Notes: a model not told the origin generated them from the sequence alone. A stretch of DNA of 64,000 bases from Lachnospiraceae bacterium (GCA_016290615.1 JAEEUS010000008.1:1-64000), one strand, 5' to 3'; counted from the first letter of the stretch, positions 18,579 through 29,325 are shown. Made by a program: numbers and translations.

Positions 18579-21155
18579 TTATTTTATAACAAGACAGCCG
18601 TCATTTACATCTATGACCACCTTGTCTCCGTCTTTGGCTCTTCCTTCTAAGATCGCCTTACCGACCAGGGTCTCGATATGCTTCTGGATGAATCTCTTAA
18701 GAGGTCTTGCTCCGTATACGGGATCATATGCCTGATCAACGATAAAGTCTGTTGCCTTGTCGGTAAGCTTTATCTCAAGCTCCCTGTCAGACAGCCTCCT
18801 GTTAAGATCGGCTATTATAAGACCGACGATGTTGCTTATATTGTCCTTTGTCAGCGGCTTAAACATAATTATCTCATCTAATCTGTTTAGAAACTCGGGT
18901 CTGAAGCTTGCCTTCAGCTCCTCGTTAACAGCCTCTGCGGCTTCATCGGTGATATTTCCGTTTTCGTCTATTCCCTCTAAAAGATACTGGGCTCCGATGT
19001 TGCTGGTCATTATAAGGATAGTATTCTTAAAGTCTATCAGTCTTCCCTGTGAATCGGTTATACGACCGTCATCAAGTACCTGAAGAAGCGTATTGAACAC
19101 ATCGGGATGAGCCTTTTCGACCTCATCAAAAAGAATGACAGAATACGGCTTTCTCCTTACAGCCTCAGTGAGCTGACCGCCTTCCTCGTATCCTACATAT
19201 CCGGGAGGAGCTCCGATCAGTCTGCTTACTGAAAACTTCTCCATATATTCACTCATATCGAGTCTTATCATGTTGTTCTCGTCATCAAACAGACACTCTG
19301 CAAGTGACTTTGCAAGCTCTGTCTTTCCGACACCGGTAGGTCCCATAAAGAGGAATGAACCGATGGGCTTTCCGGGATCCTTTATACCTGCCTTGCTCCT
19401 GATAATGGCTTCCGTTACCTTTGTAACGCCCTCATCCTGACCTATGACTCTCTTATGAAGTTCCTCATCAAGATGAAGAGTCTTGTTTCTCTCGGATTCG
19501 TTAAGCTTAGAAACAGGTATGCCTGTCCAGCGCGATACTATCCTTGATATCTCGTCTTCCTCCACAGCCTTGTGAACGAGTGAGAGTTCCTTGTTCTCGT
19601 TATCCTTCTTTGTCTGTTCAAGCTGTTTTTCAAGTTCGGGTATGGTGCCGTATATCAGTTCAGACTGCTTTGCTAGATCGCCCTGGCTGTTTGCTATGTC
19701 AAGAGCTGTCCTTGCTGCATCTATCTGTTCTCTGAGTTCATTTTCCTTATCAACGCTGTTCTTTTCATTCTCCCAGCGTGCATTGAGTGAATCGAGCTGT
19801 TCATGCATGTCGGCAAGCTCTGCTTCAAGACTCGACAATCTGTCCTTACTTGCCTTGTCATCCTCTTTTTTAAGAGCCATGGCCTCGATCTCAAGCATGT
19901 TTACCTTACGCTGAAGCTCATCTATCTCGGTGGGTTTTGAATCCATCTCGGTCTTGACAAGAGCGCATGCCTCATCAACAAGGTCTATTGCCTTGTCTGG
20001 AAGGAATCTGTCTGATATATATCTGTCAGATAAAACTGCTGCTGCAACAAGAGCATTGTCCCTTATCTCGACACTGTGGAATACCTGATATTTCTCCTTT
20101 AAGCCTCTGAGGATGGAGATGGTCTCCTCGACTGTAGGCTCATCGACCATGACAGGCTGGAAACGTCTGGCAAGAGCAGCATCCTTTTCGATATACTGCC
20201 TGTACTCGTCAAGAGTGGTCGCACCTATGCAGTGAAGCTCACCTCTTGCAAGCATGGGCTTAAGCATGTTTCCGGCATCCAAGGCTCCATCTGTCTTTCC
20301 TGCACCCACGATGGTATGCAGCTCATCTATGAAGAGTATTATCTCGCCGTCACTCTTTTTAACTTCATCAAGAACGGCCTTTAATCTTTCCTCAAATTCT
20401 CCTCTGTACTTTGCACCCGCGACAAGTGCTCCCATATCAAGAGAGAATATCTTCTTGTTCTTAAGCCCGTCGGGTACGTCTTCCTTTGCAATACGCTGTG
20501 CAAGACCTTCAACGACTGCGGTCTTACCTACACCGGGTTCACCGATAAGAACCGGATTGTTCTTTGTCTTTCTTGAAAGTATCCTTATGGAATTTCTTAT
20601 CTCGTCATCCCTTCCGATAACGGGATCCATCTTTCCGCTCTTTGCCTTTGATACGAGTTCTATACCGTATTTTTCGAGTACATCGTATGTAGCCTCGGGA
20701 TTATCGCTTGTTACTCTCTGATTTCCTCTTACAGACTGCAGGGCCATCAGAAATCTTTCCCTGGTTATTCCGTACTCTGTAAATATAGCCTTTAATTCCT
20801 TATTGGGATATTTGATCATGGCAAGGAACAGATGCTCTACCGCAACATATTCATCGCCCATGGCTTTCATCTCGTCCTCGGCCATGGTGAGAGCCTTGTT
20901 TAGATCTGCTCCGACATATGTCTCACCGCCAGAAACCTTAACTCTCTTTTCAATGGATTTCTCCGCCCTGTCGCAGAAATGCTCGACGTTGATCTCCATT
21001 TTTTCGATAAGGCTCTTTATCAGGCTGTTGTCAAGTTCAAGAAGAGCAAACAGAAGATGCTCCTGTTCTATCTCCTGATTTCCGTATCTCACTGCCAGGC
21101 TCATACTGTCATTTATCGCCTGCATGGACTGCTGTGTAAACTTATTGATATTCAT
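18579..21155 (-). CDS. clpB: ATP-dependent chaperone ClpB
   Basis: 858 aa; two Walker A motifs (GEPGVGKTAVVEG, GPTGVGKTELAKS), Clp_N repeats, coiled-coil middle domain. Confidence 0.98.
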   Translation of the reverse strand: MNINKFTQQSMQAINDSMSLAVRYGNQEIEQEHLLFALLELDNSLIKSLIEKMEINVEHFCDRAEKSIEKRVKVSGGETYVGADLNKALTMAEDEMKAMGDEYVAVEHLFLAMIKYPNKELKAIFTEYGITRERFLMALQSVRGNQRVTSDNPEATYDVLEKYGIELVSKAKSGKMDPVIGRDDEIRNSIRILSRKTKNNPVLIGEPGVGKTAVVEGLAQRIAKEDVPDGLKNKKIFSLDMGALVAGAKYRGEFEERLKAVLDEVKKSDGEIILFIDELHTIVGAGKTDGALDAGNMLKPMLARGELHCIGATTLDEYRQYIEKDAALARRFQPVMVDEPTVEETISILRGLKEKYQVFHSVEIRDNALVAAAVLSDRYISDRFLPDKAIDLVDEACALVKTEMDSKPTEIDELQRKVNMLEIEAMALKKEDDKASKDRLSSLEAELADMHEQLDSLNARWENEKNSVDKENELREQIDAARTALDIANSQGDLAKQSELIYGTIPELEKQLEQTKKDNENKELSLVHKAVEEDEISRIVSRWTGIPVSKLNESERNKTLHLDEELHKRVIGQDEGVTKVTEAIIRSKAGIKDPGKPIGSFLFMGPTGVGKTELAKSLAECLFDDENNMIRLDMSEYMEKFSVSRLIGAPPGYVGYEEGGQLTEAVRRKPYSVILFDEVEKAHPDVFNTLLQVLDDGRITDSQGRLIDFKNTILIMTSNIGAQYLLEGIDENGNITDEAAEAVNEELKASFRPEFLNRLDEIIMFKPLTKDNISNIVGLIIADLNRRLSDRELEIKLTDKATDFIVDQAYDPVYGARPLKRFIQKHIETLVGKAILEGRAKDGDKVVIDVNDGCLVIK

Positions 21156-21239
21156 AAAGCCTCACCTCCTCAGACTCCAATATATCACCATGAATTCTTT
21201 AATCAATTAACAAACCTTGAAATAAATATAAACTATTTA

Positions 21240-24200
21240 TTAAGGCAGAAGATCATAGATAAGCTGTGCCTTTTTCCTGTAGTCTGTTGCAAGCTTTGAA
21301 TGCCAGTTTTTTATAAGATCGAGGTTGCCTTCAACTGCTGCCTCTTCAAGAGCCTTTGCCCTGTCAAATACCTGCTTGTCACCTACTGTCCTTGCTGTGC
21401 TCTTTAGGGCATGAACCTTTATCTCATAGGTCTTCCAGTCTTTTGCCTTGATCGCTTCGTCAAGCTCCTTTATCCTGGTCTCTGAAGACTTTGCATAGTC
21501 ACTTAATATCTCTTTATAGAATGCCTCGTCCTTTCCACAGAACGCCAGACCTTCCTTTGTTGAGACCCCGTTATCATCAAGAGTCTTAAGTACAAAGGCC
21601 ATGTCTATCTTATCTTCCTGCATCCTGGTTTCATCAGCAGGAGCAAACTCAAGGATGTCATCATCTGCAGGTTCAACTTCAAGTGTATCTGATTCAGTCG
21701 CTTCATCATCTCTTTGTCTGTACTCGACTATTCTTTCATCCAGATATTTGCCGAGAGTATTTTCAAGCACCTTGACTTCGACAGGCTTTGAAAGATAATC
21801 ATCAAATCCCGAAGACAGGTAGAGATCTCTTGCACCGACGACTGCATTTGCGGTTAACGCGATCACCTTGCAGTCCTTTCCTATGAGAGAATCCTCTCTT
21901 GCCTTCTTAAGAGTCTCTATACCGTCCATCTTGGGCATCATATGATCGAGTAGAATGATGTCATACTCATTCTGCCTCATCTTATCGAGTGCCTCTTCGC
22001 CGCTTTCAGCCATATCGGGTTTTATGCCGTTTAGCTTTAATAGATTAGCGATTACCTTTAAATTCATCTCATTGTCATCGACAACGAGCAGGCGGGCTTT
22101 GGGAGCATACAGATATGTTGTCTCATCCTTTTTCTTTGCAGCTTCCCTTGCCTTTAGTTCATAGTCGCCTATGGGCTTAAGATCAATGATTGTCTGTTCA
22201 ACTTCAAAGGAGAATTCGCTTCCTTTTCCGTATTCACTCTCTACTTCAAGTTTTGAACCCATCATGTCAAGGAGTCTTGTAACGATCGCCATGCCAAGAC
22301 CCGTTCCCTCAATGTTCCTGTTTCTGGTCTCATCAAGTCTGGTGAATGATTCAAAGAGTCTTTCTATATCTTCCTTCTTTATTCCTATACCGGTATCCTT
22401 TACCCTTACGGCAAGGTTTACGGTCTCATCCTTTACCTTGTTTCCGCTTATATAAAGGTCAACCCTTCCCTGTTTGGTATATTTAACTGCGTTGGTAAGC
22501 AAGTTTACTATTACCTGGCTTATCCTCATGTCATCACCAAACAGCGCAGAGGGAAGGTTTGGATCTATATGAGCCTCAAATTCAAGGCCCTTGTCCTCTG
22601 CTCTCTGTGAGATCGAATTTATGACATTTTCTATCATCGCAGCCGTGTCATATCTGACAGGGCTGATCTCCATCTTTCCTTCCTCGATCTTTGAAAAATC
22701 AAGAATCGTATTGATCAGTCCCAGAAGCGTCTTTCCTGCAGACTGGATATTTGATGCATAGTCCTTTATCTGATTATCCTTGCTTTCTCTTAGGATCATC
22801 TCATTCATTCCGAGAACTGCATTAATGGGAGTCCTTATCTCATGAGACATCTGTGCAAGGAAGATAGACTTTGCCTTTCCGGCATTAACCGCGGTCTCAG
22901 CTGCCTCGACAAGCTTTTCGTTTGTCTCCTCCTGCCATCCGATGAATCTGTTGATCATGATGAATACGGTGATGATCGATACGGCAAGCATCACAAGGAA
23001 GATGAATGCCATGGCAAGAAGTGTTCCGTATATGCTCCACCAGTTCTGAACTACTATTACGGTAAAGCCTGACAGGCTGCTCTTTTCGGCGCAGCATGCG
23101 ACATATCTTCCGTCATAGTCACGCATTCTGAACACGCTTCCCTTGTGGTAGACTTCGGCATACTCGGTATCCTCGATATTTACGCTCTTTTCATCGCTCA
23201 TCTCGTATTTCTTGTCGGGATGGTTGATGATGGTTCCGTCCTGGTCGACCATGAATGCGTAGCCTTCCTCGTTGTAGCTGTCATCAAGTACGTCGATGAG
23301 CTTGTCGATGAAACAGTCTATGGCGAATATTCCTAAGAAATCTCCTTCATTGGAATATACGATCCTTGAGAAAGTGATACAGTAAAGTCCTGTCTGGGCA
23401 TCAAAGTAAGGTGCCGAGATACTGTATCCGTCTCCGGAACGCTCGGTATCGAGATACCACTGTCTCTCCTCAACCCTGTAGTCGGGATCGGGTACCCAGC
23501 CGTTGTTCATTATAACGGGATGCTCGTTATACGGGTTTGCCATGTAGCAGAAGCTCATCTCGCTGTAGTTCTTTGCGACATCGTTAAGCCACTTGACGGC
23601 ATCATCGTAATCATCCATTACAGAAGGATCGGCTACTATGACATCGGTGAACATTCGCAGTATGCTCTGCTGCTGCAGCATCCACTGGGAAAGTTCGCTG
23701 TTATATCTGTCAGCCTCCCTGTTTATCCTTGTAGCTCCCCATTTGGTCGCCGTACCAAGACACAGGATCAGTCCGACAAGCAGTGCTCCTATCATGATGC
23801 CTATGATACCGTTTCTTATATATCTGCTCGATGCCGATACCTTTCTTGTTTCCTTTCTCTTGATATCAGCTTCGTCAAGATCGGATCTAAGTATGCTCGA
23901 ATAAGAAAAGAGGTTATCCATCTTTTCCTGCAGTCGTTTTCCGGCTTCCCTCAGCTCCCTTATCTCATCATCCGGGCCTGTCGACTGGCCCTTTAGCGAT
24001 CTGTCGCTTATCTTTAAGATGTCATCAAGAGGCTTTCTTAGATCTCCCGAAAGACCCGAGATAAAGTTTTCCGTTGCAGCTAAAGTGTTTTCCGCCTTTG
24101 CCTGGTTGTTTACACTCACCATGTAGAAAACTACTATTACCATGACCATTAAAAGGTCTATGGCACCCAACATTATCATCTGCTTATAGATCTCTGCATA

Positions 24201-25712
24201 GAAGGATCCGCTCGCAACGCTAAGGATGAGCTGCCAGTCATTGTTTGTCTCGCTGCTGAAGATGATCCTCTTGCTGCCTGCTATCTTTACATCAAACGAA
24301 CGGTGCTCGTTTGAAGCTACGACTCTGTCAAATATATCAACATACTCGGGCAGAACGTCATTTAATTTCTCGCCCTGGTAGTCTGTCTCGGAACAGCCCA
24401 CGATCGTTCCTTCCTTTGTAACGATCATGGCAAACTGCTCGTTACTGTTACCCATCCTCTCGATGGTATCCTGAACCTTTGAAAGGGTAAAGTCCATCGC
24501 GGTTACTACATTTCCGTCAGATAAGATATTTGAAAGCGTAAAGCAGATATCACCCGTTGCCGCATCTATGTAGGGCTCGGATATATATATCATGTCGGGA
24601 TTCTGCTTTGCACCCGTATACCATACACGCTCCACGGCATGATACTGGGAAGGCATGTCAAAATCGGGTATGATGGTCCAGTTTGTGGAAGCCGCATAGA
24701 CATTGAAGCAGTTGCCTCCGCTGAGATCATAGTAGTACTGCTTCTGCTCCTTGATATAATCCTCGACCTCTGCAAGATCCGCCTTATCGTTCATGAGCTG
24801 CTCTATGCCCATGGAGAATCGAAGCAGATTTCCTTCCGCATCGGATATGGTCTCCTGAAGATCGCCCTTTATGCTGTCTATCTGAATGGTACCGATCTTG
24901 CCTGTCTGATCGGTTCCGGCATGATATATGACATTGATGTTTATGGTTATTACTGTGATAAAGATCAGAGCTATTATGACTATGAAGCTCGTGCTGATCC
25001 TTCTAGTCTTGTTCTTTCTCTCGCCTGTTCTTTTGTCTTCCAGAAGGAGCATGAAGCCGAGAAAGCCGATAGACTCAAAGAAAAGCTCAACGGGGATCGA
25101 AAAGATTCCCTGTACGACTATGCCTAGAATGGCAATGGAAATAAGGGTTAGAGTGGATGATCTGTCCATCCTTGAGAGTCTGTTCTTGTATTTAAAGAAA
25201 TATACGACACCTATCAGGATGTATATGGCAGCTATGGCATACAGTATCCAGATAAAGTCACCCCTTGAATATTTGAGATTTTCATCTATATAGAATAAAT
25301 ACTTTGTAAAGGGATTTATAAAGATCAGTATCTCACCAAAGATACAGGGAAGAGCAAAGCCTATAAAGAAGCCTGCAGACTTCTCCCTTGCGATCCCTGT
25401 CATGTTCAGGATATATAGAGTGAACATGAAGGAGAGAATGTTGTGGCATATAAAGTATGACTCGTTTAATGAATTTAAGATAAACGCGCTTGAAAATGTC
25501 AGATAATCCTCGGCTGTTACCTCCAAAACAGATGACAGTGCTGATATCATGAGCGTGATTAACAGCATGAGATATGAAAAATGCTGGCTCTGCAGCTTTT
25601 TGCCTATCCCTTTCGGGAAGGGTATGTAAAGCTCCCTTCTGTTCTTTATGCAGTCTATCAGACAAAACAGCGCTATCACAAATGCGCTTATCTCCAAGAT
25701 GATCTCATTCAT
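21240..25712 (-). CDS. Hybrid sensor histidine kinase: multi-TM, tandem Cache-like domains, HisKA-HATPase-REC-HPt
   Basis: 1490 aa; FLAQMSHEIRTPINAVLGMNE H-box, GTGLGMAIVTRLLDMMGS G-box, REC ILLDHMMPKMDG, HPt VHALKSTARTVG; two Cache-like segments (ERVWYTGAKQNPD..SEPYIDAATGDICFTLS and ERQWYLDTERSGD..SAPYFDAQTGLYCITFS). Confidence 0.93.
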   Translation of the reverse strand: MNEIILEISAFVIALFCLIDCIKNRRELYIPFPKGIGKKLQSQHFSYLMLLITLMISALSSVLEVTAEDYLTFSSAFILNSLNESYFICHNILSFMFTLYILNMTGIAREKSAGFFIGFALPCIFGEILIFINPFTKYLFYIDENLKYSRGDFIWILYAIAAIYILIGVVYFFKYKNRLSRMDRSSTLTLISIAILGIVVQGIFSIPVELFFESIGFLGFMLLLEDKRTGERKNKTRRISTSFIVIIALIFITVITININVIYHAGTDQTGKIGTIQIDSIKGDLQETISDAEGNLLRFSMGIEQLMNDKADLAEVEDYIKEQKQYYYDLSGGNCFNVYAASTNWTIIPDFDMPSQYHAVERVWYTGAKQNPDMIYISEPYIDAATGDICFTLSNILSDGNVVTAMDFTLSKVQDTIERMGNSNEQFAMIVTKEGTIVGCSETDYQGEKLNDVLPEYVDIFDRVVASNEHRSFDVKIAGSKRIIFSSETNNDWQLILSVASGSFYAEIYKQMIMLGAIDLLMVMVIVVFYMVSVNNQAKAENTLAATENFISGLSGDLRKPLDDILKISDRSLKGQSTGPDDEIRELREAGKRLQEKMDNLFSYSSILRSDLDEADIKRKETRKVSASSRYIRNGIIGIMIGALLVGLILCLGTATKWGATRINREADRYNSELSQWMLQQQSILRMFTDVIVADPSVMDDYDDAVKWLNDVAKNYSEMSFCYMANPYNEHPVIMNNGWVPDPDYRVEERQWYLDTERSGDGYSISAPYFDAQTGLYCITFSRIVYSNEGDFLGIFAIDCFIDKLIDVLDDSYNEEGYAFMVDQDGTIINHPDKKYEMSDEKSVNIEDTEYAEVYHKGSVFRMRDYDGRYVACCAEKSSLSGFTVIVVQNWWSIYGTLLAMAFIFLVMLAVSIITVFIMINRFIGWQEETNEKLVEAAETAVNAGKAKSIFLAQMSHEIRTPINAVLGMNEMILRESKDNQIKDYASNIQSAGKTLLGLINTILDFSKIEEGKMEISPVRYDTAAMIENVINSISQRAEDKGLEFEAHIDPNLPSALFGDDMRISQVIVNLLTNAVKYTKQGRVDLYISGNKVKDETVNLAVRVKDTGIGIKKEDIERLFESFTRLDETRNRNIEGTGLGMAIVTRLLDMMGSKLEVESEYGKGSEFSFEVEQTIIDLKPIGDYELKAREAAKKKDETTYLYAPKARLLVVDDNEMNLKVIANLLKLNGIKPDMAESGEEALDKMRQNEYDIILLDHMMPKMDGIETLKKAREDSLIGKDCKVIALTANAVVGARDLYLSSGFDDYLSKPVEVKVLENTLGKYLDERIVEYRQRDDEATESDTLEVEPADDDILEFAPADETRMQEDKIDMAFVLKTLDDNGVSTKEGLAFCGKDEAFYKEILSDYAKSSETRIKELDEAIKAKDWKTYEIKVHALKSTARTVGDKQVFDRAKALEEAAVEGNLDLIKNWHSKLATDYRKKAQLIYDLLP

Positions 25713-25726
25713 TCTAAATCATTCCC

Positions 25727-28648
25727 CTATGCTCTATAGCTTTCCTTCGGTCCCAGATACGAATACGGCATCTGTAATCCTTCTCTTGACAAGATGATCT
25801 TGTCAAATGACACGTTCGGGCTTCCCGCATGAATGTAAATGCAGTTTTTTCCCTTTTTGAGCGTGATCCTGCTTCTTATCCTTCTTACGTTGTCAAGTAC
25901 GCCGTCACACCACTGCGGGCAGGTATGTCCCGCATAGAAATCCTTTTCAACCGCATTAAGAGCGATCTTTTCGCCTTCGTTGGCCGATATGTAAAGGATC
26001 ATGTCATCACCCTTTACAACGGGATTTCTTGAAAGGACGTCCACTTCAACGTTATAGACACCGTCACTGTTTGCGATTACATCGTATCTCAGGCTTGGAG
26101 CATTATCATCGCCGCGATAATCCTTTGTAACGGGATAGCATTTGACAGCATTTTTCTCTCTTCCCAGATACTTTATTATCTTGTAGCCGTCTCTCTGGCT
26201 CGAGCCTTTTGATTCATTGTAGTGATCGGCCATTATGCTTATAATGCCGCTGCTCTCAAAAAAGGCATCGCCTCTTGGCTGAGGTATCGGAGCCGCAAGC
26301 AGTCTTGCTTCAAAGGATGTGGTGTCTCCGTTATCGAATTTTATGTTAACCTTAAGGCGTGCTTCCTCAGCGTTATTTAGCTTGGTTTTGTCACATTTAA
26401 GTCCTATGACTGATCTCGCATTGTTTGTTATGTCAACCTTTTCAGGTGTCTTTGTTATCTCAAGCCAGTCCTTGTCGGATATGACTTCATATTCAAAGCC
26501 CACATCACCCCTGCTGTCTATGTAGATGCATGTCTCATCGGTATCGCCCGCTGTCATATCCGCATTGTACATGGGCTTTCCGAACTGCCAGTGATCTCCG
26601 TATGTCTGACCAGTGCCGTTTTTGAAATATGCAAATATCTTTGGCTTGTGTATGGGATTAACATATACGGAAAGAGGATATCCCCAGTCATAGTCATCCC
26701 AGGTCCTAAGCCCGGTATGGCCCGATTCCATCATGTGTATCCATTTGCCGTCAATAAATGAGTTGTACTCATCTATTATATCTCCCATGAGTTTTGTTCT
26801 CTCACTTGCCCTGTCGGCATAGATATTTGCGCTGATGCTCCTGTTCTTTGCAAGGAATGCGTTTATCCCTGCTTCAAGCTGCATCAAAAGAATGTTTAGG
26901 CTTGCCTTTATCTGATAGTAGAACATGCTCATATAGGCAGTCTTTGCACTGCCGTCTATCTCATCCTTAAGCTCTTCGCATATCTTAAGCAGCTCTTCTG
27001 CTTCCTCCATTACACGCTCACTCTCGTTAAAGCTCACGGGAGCATATGTGAATGATGATAGAGATTCGGGTTTTCTAAGTGCATTGTATCTTGTAGCGCC
27101 TTCGATCAGCTTTAAGAGCTTATCCTTGCACTCTGACATATCTGCATGGAAGTGCTTGTCTATCCATTCGCTCACAAATGTATCTATCATATCGGGAGCG
27201 CTCCATGTCTCGTAGTCATACGCAAGAGCCATGAAATACGTGAGAGGATACTCGTTGCCCTTAAGATCTCCGACGTTTACTATCCATTCTCTCTTAACGC
27301 CGTACTCGTATGCCTGTGTCATCTGCTCCCAGATCTTTGAAAGCCTGCTCGTATTCTGCCATTCGTAGCTTATAGGCCCTCCGTGGTAATCGAAATGATA
27401 GTACATTCCGTATCCGCCCGGATGATCTCTTTCATCTTCTTTCGGAAGTCCCCTGGTATTTGCCCAGTTATCGTCACTGAGCAAGAAGATGACATCCTTG
27501 AGTTCATCCCAGTCCTTTAGTCCTTCACAGTTCTCATCTCCGTAGTAGTAGTCTTCCACTTCCTTGTAGATCGCAAGGACTCTCGGGATCTTTTCAAGGT
27601 CTTCATTTACACACTCCTTTATAAGCTTATGCTGGGTAAGTATCGCATCCTTTACTACCTTTATGTTGTCAGCCATCGTGGCATCCTCGCCAAGAAGCTT
27701 TGAGTCTGCTTCACCGCGCATGCCTATGGTTATGAGATTTTCAAATTTCTTGTTCCTTAAAAGACCGTCACGCCAGAATGCCGTTATGGCTTCCTTGTTC
27801 TCTGTAAAGTTCCATGCATTGCTCTGTCCGTACTGGCTGTATATATGCTGCCATTCCTCTCCGGCGCGGCACAGCGGTTCATGATGGGATGTACCCATGA
27901 TGATGCCGAGCGTATCTGCAAGTCTGGCACTCTCAATGCCCGGTCCGTCCTCGGAAAAAGTTGATGTCCACATGGCGGGCCATAAAAAGTTTCCTCTCAT
28001 CCTTAAAAGGAAGATGAAGAGCTGTCTGTAGCATTTGGCATTGAAGCCTCCGAATCTGTCACGGCTCCATCCTCCGAATGCGGGCCATTCATCGTTTATA
28101 AAGAAGCCTCTGTATTCGACCGAGGGCTGCTTTGAAACAAATATGCCTTCGCTTATCTCCTTAAGAGATTTGTCTTTTTCAAAGAACTCTTTAGTTAACA
28201 TAACATCGCTCTGTTTTAGAGGGATACTGTCACCCATATATACAAGGGATGTAACGCCTATGGCCTCTGATATCTCAAACATGCCGTAGATGGTTCCGCG
28301 CTTGTCCGATCCTGCCACTATAAGTACTTGACCGGTTCGGTCAGCATCTATATTTGCAAACTCGGTCTCAAATATCATAAAGCTTTCCTTCTTATCCTTT
28401 ATGACACTTGTGTCGATAAGTTCCTTTTCTTCCAGGGCGCTTAGAATGGCGCTCTTTCCTACAGTGGCAAATACGATAACGCGATCATCCATGCACTCAA
28501 ATGTAAAGGCTGCGATGTAGGGTCTCTTGTCGCATACGCTCTCTATATCGTCAGCTATCACATCAGCTATTCTCTTTACGCCCTCATCGGCACTGTCCTC
28601 GACAAGAAGCTCGGCCGAGATGTTGTTTTTAATGATATCAAAATTCAT
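25727..28648 (-). CDS. Glycoside hydrolase family 115 (xylan alpha-1,2-glucuronidase); start corrected from 28675
   Basis: ~973 aa; YRGFFINDEWPAFGGWSRDRFGGFNAKCYRQLFIFLLRMRGNFLWPAMW and MGTSHHEPLCRAGEEW typical of GH115; SD AGGAAGGG upstream of ATG at 28648. Confidence 0.9.
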   Translation of the reverse strand: MNFDIIKNNISAELLVEDSADEGVKRIADVIADDIESVCDKRPYIAAFTFECMDDRVIVFATVGKSAILSALEEKELIDTSVIKDKKESFMIFETEFANIDADRTGQVLIVAGSDKRGTIYGMFEISEAIGVTSLVYMGDSIPLKQSDVMLTKEFFEKDKSLKEISEGIFVSKQPSVEYRGFFINDEWPAFGGWSRDRFGGFNAKCYRQLFIFLLRMRGNFLWPAMWTSTFSEDGPGIESARLADTLGIIMGTSHHEPLCRAGEEWQHIYSQYGQSNAWNFTENKEAITAFWRDGLLRNKKFENLITIGMRGEADSKLLGEDATMADNIKVVKDAILTQHKLIKECVNEDLEKIPRVLAIYKEVEDYYYGDENCEGLKDWDELKDVIFLLSDDNWANTRGLPKEDERDHPGGYGMYYHFDYHGGPISYEWQNTSRLSKIWEQMTQAYEYGVKREWIVNVGDLKGNEYPLTYFMALAYDYETWSAPDMIDTFVSEWIDKHFHADMSECKDKLLKLIEGATRYNALRKPESLSSFTYAPVSFNESERVMEEAEELLKICEELKDEIDGSAKTAYMSMFYYQIKASLNILLMQLEAGINAFLAKNRSISANIYADRASERTKLMGDIIDEYNSFIDGKWIHMMESGHTGLRTWDDYDWGYPLSVYVNPIHKPKIFAYFKNGTGQTYGDHWQFGKPMYNADMTAGDTDETCIYIDSRGDVGFEYEVISDKDWLEITKTPEKVDITNNARSVIGLKCDKTKLNNAEEARLKVNIKFDNGDTTSFEARLLAAPIPQPRGDAFFESSGIISIMADHYNESKGSSQRDGYKIIKYLGREKNAVKCYPVTKDYRGDDNAPSLRYDVIANSDGVYNVEVDVLSRNPVVKGDDMILYISANEGEKIALNAVEKDFYAGHTCPQWCDGVLDNVRRIRSRITLKKGKNCIYIHAGSPNVSFDKIILSREGLQMPYSYLGPKESYRA

Positions 28649-28704
28649 GCAGATCCCTTCCTGTGTGAATTCCAACTGTATGTTTTCATTATTTATGTAA
28701 ACCG

Positions 28705-29325
28705 CTATCCAAGCAGTTTCTTAAGTTCGTGATAGAGTCTTGAAACGGGAAGACCGACAACATTAAAGTAGTCTCCCGATATCTTTTCAATATATTTTGC
28801 AAAGCCTCCCTGTATGCCGTAGGCGCCTGCCTTGTCCAGAGGCTCCCCGCTGTCGACATAGGCAGTTATCTCATCTTCGTCCAGATCGTATACGCTCACT
28901 CCCGTTCTTTCAAAGAAGCTGTGCTCTCCTACCCTTCCGTCAGATGACATGAATACAAAGCTCACACCGGTATATACGCTGTGCTCCTTGCCAGAGAGCT
29001 TTTTAAGCATGAGGATCGCCTCATCATCATCCTTTGGCTTTCCCAAAATCTCATCGTCCACGGCTACGATTGTATCCGCTCCTATGATTATAAGATCCCT
29101 GTCGCTTGCTATATCGGAATGCTTTTCATTGTATGCCTTTATCATCGATGCCACATCAAGCGCCTTTTGAAGCGAAAGCTCCATGCAGACTTTTTCGGGA
29201 TCTGTACTTGTGATCTTTTCCTCGCATGCAGATACGCAGATCTCAAATTCAAAGCCTGTCTGTTCCAAAAGCTGTTTGCGGCGCGGTGAACCCGATGCCA
29301 GTATTATCTTGTATGAATCAAACAT
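28705..29325 (-). CDS. maf: Maf family nucleoside triphosphate pyrophosphatase
   Basis: 206 aa; IILASGSPRRKQLLEQTG, IIGADTIVAVDDEILGKPKD, AGAYGIQGGFAKYIEKISGDYFNVVGLPV. Confidence 0.97.
   Translation of the reverse strand: MFDSYKIILASGSPRRKQLLEQTGFEFEICVSACEEKITSTDPEKVCMELSLQKALDVASMIKAYNEKHSDIASDRDLIIIGADTIVAVDDEILGKPKDDDEAILMLKKLSGKEHSVYTGVSFVFMSSDGRVGEHSFFERTGVSVYDLDEDEITAYVDSGEPLDKAGAYGIQGGFAKYIEKISGDYFNVVGLPVSRLYHELKKLLG

Noticed and set aside
20803-21299. Plus-strand ORFs overlapping the clpB 5' end
   Set aside because: Antisense to clpB and its upstream region; no independent support.
24639-25293. Plus-strand ORFs of 162 and 121 aa
   Set aside because: Antisense to the hybrid kinase gene.
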